64,000 bases of DNA, from positions 620,001 to 684,000 of the forward strand of contig NZ_VFOU01000003.1 of NCBI RefSeq assembly GCF_006716305.1. Direction: 5' to 3'. A program made the position numbers and the translations under genes. Source of the DNA: Enteractinococcus coprophilus (lineage in GTDB: Bacteria; Actinomycetota; Actinomycetes; Actinomycetales; Micrococcaceae). Below are positions 58,808 to 64,000 of the stretch, one piece after another (within the stretch, counting starts at the first letter, position 1; each line of letters begins with the position of its first letter). The notes beneath the pieces were generated by a model. The model was not told the origin of the DNA. It did not search any database and saw only the letters and a list, made by a program, of their open reading frames with translations.

Positions 58808-59845
58808 TCAGGCGTGTCCTTTCCGAAATTCACGAAGCAATAAATAGCCCAGAAAGATGCCGCCAAAGCCCGCGGTGATAATACCGACCGGCAGGCCATC
58901 TAGTACGGGCAGCTGTTGGACGCTCAGATCCGCCAGCACCAGTAGCACTGCCCCGACCAGGGCACTGGTGACCAGGTTAGGCCCGGTGCTTCGGGTGAGC
59001 ATGCGTGCGGCGTGTGGGCTCATCAGGGCGATGAAGGCGATCGGACCGGCAACCGCCACGGCCATGGCAGCCAGCATCAGCGATGCCACGATGGCCCAGG
59101 TGCGCGTCGTCGTGGCTTTCCCGCCCAGCGAGGTGGCCAATTCATCACCCAGTTCCATTAATTGCAGCCGCGGGTTCAGCACGATCAGCAGTGGCAGTGC
59201 GATAAGCAACGCCAAGCAGATGAGCCCGGCGTGGCCTAGATCGCGGGCATTGAGACTGCCGACCAGGTAGGCGGCTAGCCGACTGGCTTCATCACGCAAG
59301 GTCGCGGTCACCACGAATTGGGTAATAGCGGTAGCCATCGCGGCCACGGCAATACCGGCAAGAATCACTCGCGAGGGTGAGGTGAATCCGCTGCCAGTGG
59401 CGATTGCGACCAGTCCGATGGCCACTCCGGCTCCTGCCAGTGCGCCGATGGGGGTGGGCAGTCCGGTGGGAAACAAGGAGACCACCGCAACGCCTGCACC
59501 GGCGCCCGCAGCCAGACCGAGAACGTCGGGGCTGCCCAGTGGGTTGCGCGTGACCGTTTGAAACAGTGCACCAGATAAACCAAAGGCTGCTCCGGCTAGG
59601 ATAGCGACCAGCAATCGCGGGCCGCGCAGGTTTTCTAACACGAACGTCGCGGTTGGGCTGGATTCGCCGCCGAACAGCGCGATAATATCGCCCATTCCAA
59701 TGCCCAGTTTGCCTGCGACGAGCGTGACGATGCCCAACACCAGGATCAGGGCGGCCAGTATAGTCCACAGCACCACGTGGCGACGCTGATACAGCACGGC
59801 GATGGTCTCACCGATGGTGAAAACTTTTGTTTGCTGCTGGGTCAT
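58808..59845 (-). CDS. Iron-siderophore ABC transporter permease
   Basis: The 345-residue FecCD-type permease has about nine to ten helices and the motifs RGPRLLVAILAGAAFGLSGAL, TRNPLGSPDVLGLAAGAG and GPIAFIALMSPHAARML. It starts by overlapping the stop of the other permease (ATGA) and is followed by the ATPase gene. The N-terminal 30 residues are cytoplasmic, with KVFTIGETIAVLYQRRHV. It should form a heterodimer with the product of 59842-60822 in the membrane. Confidence 0.93.
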   Translation of the reverse strand: MTQQQTKVFTIGETIAVLYQRRHVVLWTILAALILVLGIVTLVAGKLGIGMGDIIALFGGESSPTATFVLENLRGPRLLVAILAGAAFGLSGALFQTVTRNPLGSPDVLGLAAGAGAGVAVVSLFPTGLPTPIGALAGAGVAIGLVAIATGSGFTSPSRVILAGIAVAAMATAITQFVVTATLRDEASRLAAYLVGSLNARDLGHAGLICLALLIALPLLIVLNPRLQLMELGDELATSLGGKATTTRTWAIVASLMLAAMAVAVAGPIAFIALMSPHAARMLTRSTGPNLVTSALVGAVLLVLADLSVQQLPVLDGLPVGIITAGFGGIFLGYLLLREFRKGHA

Positions 59846-60822
59846 GTCGTCACCGCCCCGCGACGGACGGCCATCAAGAGAAACGGTGCGCCAATAAATG
59901 CGGTGACAATACCGACCATGAGTTCCTGAGGTCGGATAATAACCCGGGCAAGGACGTCGGCGGCAACCAGTGCCAGCGCCCCACCAAGGAGCGCAGCCGG
60001 TACGCGCCAGCGGAAGTCTTCGCCCATCAGTGCGAAGATAATATGTGGCACGGCTAATCCGATAAAGCTGATCGGTCCTGCGATAGCGGTGGCTACGGCG
60101 GCCAACAGGGCCGCGGCGATAATGCCGATCAACCGGGTAGCACCCACCCGAAACCCCAAGGAGATGGCGGTTTCTTCTCCCAGTGCCAGGGCATTCATGC
60201 CGCGGGCGATCAGGAGCGCGAGGCAGAAACCGATGACCAACGGCACCAGGACTTGACCCAATCGCGAGAGCTCGACACCGGCTAGGGACCCGACCATCCA
60301 GAATCGATAGGAGTCAAAAACCTGCGGCAGGGTCAGTACCATCGCATTAATGTAGGCATACAATACGGCGGTCACCACTGCACCGGCCAGAATCAACGGC
60401 ACGATGCCGCGAGCACTGGAGCGACCACCCAGCACTAAGACGACGGCCACCGCGATGATCGCGCCAAGCATCGCAAAACCCATGGTGCCGGTGGCACTCA
60501 GTGCCCCGAATAGTGCGGTGCCGGTGACCACACTGGCCGAGGCACCCACCCCGATGCCCAGAATACCGGGTTCACCCAGCGGGTTGCGAGTAATGCCCTG
60601 AATCAAGGTCCCCGACACCGCAAGGGCTGCACCCACGATGGCACCCAGCACGGTGCGCGGGATGCGCGACGCCACAACGTTGGCCAGATGAGGTTCGCCG
60701 TCGCCGGTCAGCACGTCTACAACGTCGGCGACCCCGTTGGGGCGGCTGCCCAGAAACAGGCTGAGGATGCAGGTGGCACCCAGCAGCACCGTCAGGGCAG
60801 CCATGATCAGTGGTCGACGCAT
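59842..60822 (-). CDS. Iron-siderophore ABC transporter permease
   Basis: ATG 60822, eight bases after the stop of the binding-protein gene, gives 326 residues; ATG 60861 inside that gene is also open but less likely. FecCD motifs are RIPRTVLGAIVGAALAVSGT, TRNPLGEPGILGIGVGAS and GPISFIGLAVPHIIF. It contains about nine helices. Gene order (binding protein, permease, permease, ATPase) and overlaps show one operon. Confidence 0.92.
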   Translation of the reverse strand: MRRPLIMAALTVLLGATCILSLFLGSRPNGVADVVDVLTGDGEPHLANVVASRIPRTVLGAIVGAALAVSGTLIQGITRNPLGEPGILGIGVGASASVVTGTALFGALSATGTMGFAMLGAIIAVAVVLVLGGRSSARGIVPLILAGAVVTAVLYAYINAMVLTLPQVFDSYRFWMVGSLAGVELSRLGQVLVPLVIGFCLALLIARGMNALALGEETAISLGFRVGATRLIGIIAAALLAAVATAIAGPISFIGLAVPHIIFALMGEDFRWRVPAALLGGALALVAADVLARVIIRPQELMVGIVTAFIGAPFLLMAVRRGAVTT

Positions 60823-60829
60823 CGGGGCG

Positions 60830-61870
60830 TTATTCTTGTTCCACGTTGGCGACGGCTTCATCGATCAGCGGCTTATAGCGTTCCAGTGACCAGGGCACAG
60901 TCAGCGGGGTGATCATGGATGAGGCGGTGACCAGGGATTGGTCTTCGGCTGCCACGATGGCCCCTTGTTCGATGGCCGGGATCGCGGCATACAGGGGTTG
61001 GGCTTCGATTTCCTCACGGCTGGCCTGGTCCATGTAGAACGTGAAGATCAGGTCCGAGTCATTGAGCTTATCGGCATTCTCTAACCCAATCAGTGCCGAC
61101 TGGGTGCCGGGTTCATCAAAGTCGGCGCGCAATTCTTCGACGACCGGATCAGGTGTCAGGCCCAGGGCCGAGACCATGGCTACGCGGTGTTCCTCGGGAT
61201 AGAACACACCCAGGGTTCCCGGGCCGGTGTTGTAAATATAGGAAAAGGTGAGGCCCTCATATTCGGGAACGGTGGCTTCAGCCAGTTGGGTTTCCAGATC
61301 CTCAATCAGGTCGGCGGCCTCTTCAGACTGGCCCATGGCTTGACCGATGAGTTCAATCTGTTGATCCCATTCAATGGTCCAGGGCTGTTCGGGATAGGCC
61401 ACGGTTGGCGCGATATCGGCTAGCAGGTCATATTGTTCCTGGGTCAGACCCGACCACGGTGCCAGGATCAAATCGGGTTCAAGCTCCACCACGGCTTCGA
61501 TATCCAGTTCGGTGCCACCGGTAAACAGTTCGGGTAGTTCGTCGCCGCGTTCGGTGACTTCTTCGTGGATCCACGGCAGATACCCGGTGTCATCGGCACC
61601 CCAGGGATACTCTTCCATCCCGACCGGCGTGGTGCCCAGTGCGATGGCCGTTTCGGTGGACCCCTGCCCTAAGGTCACGATGCGTTCGGGTGGCGTGTCG
61701 ATGGTTGCCGACCCCAGCGCGCTGTCAATGGTGATCGGCTCCCAGTCGCCATCGGCGGATTGTTCCTGACCACTGTTAGAACACCCGCTGACAGCCAGTG
61801 CGGTGGCCACACCGATGGCAGCGATGGCAATCCAGCGCTTTGGCGCTGGGGTCGTTGAACGAGGTGACAT
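60830..61870 (-). CDS. Iron-siderophore ABC transporter binding lipoprotein
   Basis: The 346-residue protein begins with a signal peptide and lipobox (LAVSGC, lipidated Cys near 30), then a FepB/FecB-like periplasmic-binding domain (about 40-345). It has IDSALGSATIDTPPERIVTLGQGSTETAIAL split by a loop, ELEPDLILAPWSGLTQEQYD and a C-terminal helix. In Gram-positives it is tethered to the outer face of the membrane, where it captures ferric siderophores for the permeases encoded next. It is the first gene of the operon; a good IdeR box was not found directly before it. Confidence 0.93.
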   Translation of the reverse strand: MSPRSTTPAPKRWIAIAAIGVATALAVSGCSNSGQEQSADGDWEPITIDSALGSATIDTPPERIVTLGQGSTETAIALGTTPVGMEEYPWGADDTGYLPWIHEEVTERGDELPELFTGGTELDIEAVVELEPDLILAPWSGLTQEQYDLLADIAPTVAYPEQPWTIEWDQQIELIGQAMGQSEEAADLIEDLETQLAEATVPEYEGLTFSYIYNTGPGTLGVFYPEEHRVAMVSALGLTPDPVVEELRADFDEPGTQSALIGLENADKLNDSDLIFTFYMDQASREEIEAQPLYAAIPAIEQGAIVAAEDQSLVTASSMITPLTVPWSLERYKPLIDEAVANVEQE

Positions 61871-61933
61871 GATGCTCCTTGATGTTGTGAAAGTCTAAGG
61901 TGTGAGGTGATTTTTACTTAGCCGCGCATTTTC

Positions 61934-62839
61934 TTAACCACGCATGGCCACGCCGTGGCGCCAGTAGCCCATGAACGCGACCTGAGATCGTTCAACGCCG
62001 ACGTCGTTGACTAAGAAGCGGCGCAGTTTTTTAATCACACCGGATTCGCCGGCGATCCAGTAGTAGGTCCCGGTGTGGGGTGCTGGGTTTTCGGCGACTT
62101 CTTCCCCAGATGCCGAAAAGACGGGGGTTTCCCACAGCAGCTCGTCTTGATCGTCCTGTACCTCTTGGATGTGCCAGCCCAGCGCTTTGGCTAGCGGTTC
62201 TCCGAGGTTTTCGTTGTTGCGGCAGAGCCACTGGACTTGGATTGCTGTGTCGATGGGCAGTTGATCTTGAGCTGACGGGACTTCAATGTAGGCACACACG
62301 TTGGCACTGGTGCCATGTTCGTTGAGGTCTTCCAGAATCCGGGCGATGGCCGGGGCAGCTGATTCGTCGCCGAGCAGGATGATGTCTTGGGCTCCCCCGG
62401 GATGAAACTCGATGCCCGATGGCGCTTGACCCTGGTGCGGTGCTACCAGCAAGAGTTCATCGCCGGCCGTGGCGTTGGCGGCCCAGGCTGCCGCCGGTCC
62501 CGTCTCGCCGTCAGCAATGCCATGCAGCACAAAATCCACGGTCAGATACGTGGCACCGTCGGCGCGGACGAGGTGACGAATCGAATAGGTGCGCATCGTG
62601 CCGCGCTCGGCATCCGGTAACGCCAACCAGCGTTGGTACCAGTCGGCGCCTTCGACGATGCCGGGCAAGTGCCCGGCATCGTTGGGCAGGATGATCTTAA
62701 TGCGCTGGTCATAAAACGGGCCCACAGCTGCTAACTCGTTGAGTTGCCCACCGGTAAATACGATGCGTTGAAATGTCGGCGATAGCTGGCGCACCGAGTG
62801 CACGATCCCGCGAACCGGGCCGTGGAGGATGTGGGTCAT
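61934..62839 (-). CDS. Siderophore-interacting flavoprotein reductase
   Basis: GAGGAG before ATG 62839 gives 301 residues. The FAD-binding domain (about 12-150) has RTYSIRHL, the flavin-binding R-x-Y-S/T motif; the C-terminal NAD(P)-binding SIP domain (about 155-300) has IILLGDESAAPAIARIL and TYYWIAGESGVIKKLRRFL. Such proteins (ViuB/SIP) reduce ferric siderophores in the cytoplasm to release iron. It is 63 bases upstream of the uptake operon in the same direction and is preceded by an IdeR box, so it is probably iron-repressed. Confidence 0.94.
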   Translation of the reverse strand: MTHILHGPVRGIVHSVRQLSPTFQRIVFTGGQLNELAAVGPFYDQRIKIILPNDAGHLPGIVEGADWYQRWLALPDAERGTMRTYSIRHLVRADGATYLTVDFVLHGIADGETGPAAAWAANATAGDELLLVAPHQGQAPSGIEFHPGGAQDIILLGDESAAPAIARILEDLNEHGTSANVCAYIEVPSAQDQLPIDTAIQVQWLCRNNENLGEPLAKALGWHIQEVQDDQDELLWETPVFSASGEEVAENPAPHTGTYYWIAGESGVIKKLRRFLVNDVGVERSQVAFMGYWRHGVAMRG

Positions 62840-62916
62840 GGGACTCCTCGAAAGATGATAGGGGGCGTATTGTGCAGGAACCCGCCACAGCAATACAGCA
62901 CACCCTGCGAAAAGAA

Positions 62917-62935
62917 TAAGGTAAGGCTACCCTAA
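62917..62935. promoter_or_regulatory. DtxR/IdeR-type iron box
   Basis: The 19-base site TAAGGTAAGGCTACCCTAA matches the DtxR/IdeR consensus at 16 of 19 positions and is a near palindrome. It lies between the siderophore-interacting gene (leftward) and the MFS gene (rightward), so iron-loaded DtxR/IdeR could repress both. Confidence 0.8.
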
Positions 62936-62975
62936 AATACACGCTCTTGCGATTCCACTGTTACACTGGCACGTT

Positions 62976-64000
62976 GTGCAAAAACCTACATTTTCTGCCG
63001 CCCTGCGGCGTCGTCAACTACCCAGGCAAACCCAGATCAGTGAACGGCGTCGGCTGATCGTCATGCTGGCGATGTCGCTGGGAGCCTTCGGTATCGGCAC
63101 CACCGAGTTCGTCTCGATGGGTTTATTGCATATGATCGCCGAAGACTTTCAGATCACCGAAGACACCGCAGGCGTGATCATCACCAGTTACGCGCTGGGT
63201 GTGGTGGTCGGGGCACCACTGATCACCGCGCTGACCGGCCGGGTGCCGCGGCGGCGGCTCTTACTGTTGCTGATGGCAGCCTTCACGGTTGGCAATGGTT
63301 TGTCGGTCTTCGCTACGAACTACGAGACCCTCTTGGTGGCCCGATTTATCGCCGGCTTGCCGCACGGCGCGTACTTCTCGGTGGCGGGTCTCGCAGCAGC
63401 CTCGATGGCACCGGTGGCCCAGCGTGGTCGCGCCGTTGCATTTATTACCATGGGACTCTCGGTGGCAACAGTCATCGGCGTGCCCGCAGCTCAGGCACTG
63501 GGTGCCGCCTTGGGCTGGCCTGCTGCCTATGGCCTGGTTGCGACCATTGGCCTGGCAACCGTGGTGTTGTTGTGGTTTTTGATGCCGCATATGACACGGA
63601 TGCGGCCTACGAATCCGCGCACCGAGCTGGGCGCTCTGAAACGCTCTCAAGTCTGGTTGACCCTAGCGATGGGCACCGTGGGGTTCGGTGGCATGTTCGC
63701 GGTGTATACGTATATTTCCTGGACTATGACCGATCGCGCGGGGCTAGATGCTTCCTGGCTGTGGCTGGTGTTGATGGTCTATGGGATCGGGTCGGTTGGC
63801 GGCACCTGGTTTGGTGGGTGGCTCTCCGACCGCAATCTGGAATTGGGTATCCTGTTTGCGCTGATCATGATCGCCGTTGTATTGACCGCATTCTATTTCA
63901 CCTCGACCCACCCGGTGCTCGGGGTCATCAACTTTGGGCTGGTCGGGTTCTTTGGTTCGAGTCTGACGCCAAGTCTGCAGATTCGACTCATGGATGTCGC
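62976..64000 (+). CDS. DHA1-family MFS efflux transporter, 5' part
   Basis: The frame opens at GTG 62976 and runs past the window edge, giving about 340 visible residues. A basic N-terminus (RRRQLPRQTQISERRRL) precedes the first helix, with MLAMSLGAFGIGTTEFVSMG, a conserved start of DHA1 drug-efflux proteins. The motif-A loop is replaced by LTGRVPRRRLLL, with GLPHGAYFSVAG in helix 4-5. Helices 1-10 are present; the rest is outside. The iron box upstream suggests iron-repressed expression, so siderophore export is possible but unproved. The start codon is uncertain (no clear ribosome site). Confidence 0.82.
   Translation, partial: MQKPTFSAALRRRQLPRQTQISERRRLIVMLAMSLGAFGIGTTEFVSMGLLHMIAEDFQITEDTAGVIITSYALGVVVGAPLITALTGRVPRRRLLLLLMAAFTVGNGLSVFATNYETLLVARFIAGLPHGAYFSVAGLAAASMAPVAQRGRAVAFITMGLSVATVIGVPAAQALGAALGWPAAYGLVATIGLATVVLLWFLMPHMTRMRPTNPRTELGALKRSQVWLTLAMGTVGFGGMFAVYTYISWTMTDRAGLDASWLWLVLMVYGIGSVGGTWFGGWLSDRNLELGILFALIMIAVVLTAFYFTSTHPVLGVINFGLVGFFGSSLTPSLQIRLMDV

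Noticed and set aside
61871-61933. Possible second iron box before the siderophore-binding lipoprotein gene
   Set aside because: The match to the IdeR consensus is poor, with many mismatches and no symmetry.
1-64000. CRISPR arrays, insertion sequences, prophage or plasmid genes
   Set aside because: No regular short repeats, transposases, integrases or replication genes were found.

Overview
The window looks like chromosome from a Gram-positive actinobacterium of moderately high GC, probably Micrococcales and perhaps Micrococcaceae. The evidence is a Ku gene divergent from a three-domain LigD in mycobacterial domain order, a tRNA-Glu-Asp-Phe cluster, a DtxR/IdeR-type iron box, an LAxTG sortase-type surface protein, an NlpC/P60 hydrolase with a coiled coil, and many 1-4 bp stop/start overlaps. 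The genus is a guess. I found no insertion sequence, prophage, integrase or CRISPR array. Gene boundaries below were chosen from start codons, Shine-Dalgarno sites, overlaps and family lengths.

Layout. 1-3.6 kb: end of an OFA-type transporter gene with its tiny partner, MgtE, and a DUF1345 membrane protein. 3.7-8.5 kb: an aromatic-acid block (3-hydroxybenzoate 4-hydroxylase-like flavoenzyme, divergent IclR regulator, PaaI-type thioesterase, zinc aryl-alcohol dehydrogenase). 8.7-13.1 kb: two paralogous LuxR-type regulators interleaved with two tRNA-Glu/tRNA-Asp pairs, the second followed by tRNA-Phe. 13.4-20.3 kb: GntR regulator, NlpC/P60 hydrolase, tandem universal stress protein, a three-gene overlapping operon (thiamine-binding protein, acetyltransferase, spermidine-synthase-like protein) and a frameshifted RelA/SpoT gene. 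20.4-30.2 kb: pta-ackA, an unusual molybdopterin oxidoreductase with a helical partner, Ku and LigD. 30.2-40.8 kb: mostly housekeeping and membrane genes, including PdxS under a large palindrome, AzlCD, two transporters, a short-chain dehydrogenase and a pterin dehydratase-VOC fusion. 40.9-47.3 kb: large LAQTG surface protein, a decayed ABC-F gene behind an apparently intact attenuator leader, a SatD operon and a lactate permease. 47.6-52.5 kb: a large acidic protein of unknown family, small proteins, and a short-chain fatty-acid transporter. 52.5-58.0 kb: quinate/shikimate catabolic cluster. 58.0-64.0 kb: iron-siderophore uptake system, siderophore-interacting reductase and a divergent efflux transporter.

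How they fit together. The MobA-like enzyme and the QsuB-like dehydratase should both make protocatechuate, from 3-hydroxybenzoate and from quinate/shikimate respectively; no ring-cleavage genes are in the window. Pta-AckA, the lactate permease and the short-chain fatty-acid transporter point to organic-acid exchange. Ku and LigD form a non-homologous end-joining pair. The iron genes run as one unit, with an IdeR-type box between the siderophore-interacting protein and a divergent exporter.

The main oddities are: a molybdenum enzyme whose expected iron-sulfur cysteines are Ser/His/Asp; an exonuclease/phosphatase-fold protein and an alpha/beta-hydrolase that both lack catalytic residues; a duplicated regulator plus tRNA unit; an ABC-F pseudogene with its attenuator still in place; and a RelA/SpoT gene broken by one base. 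The large acidic protein has no family that I recognise.
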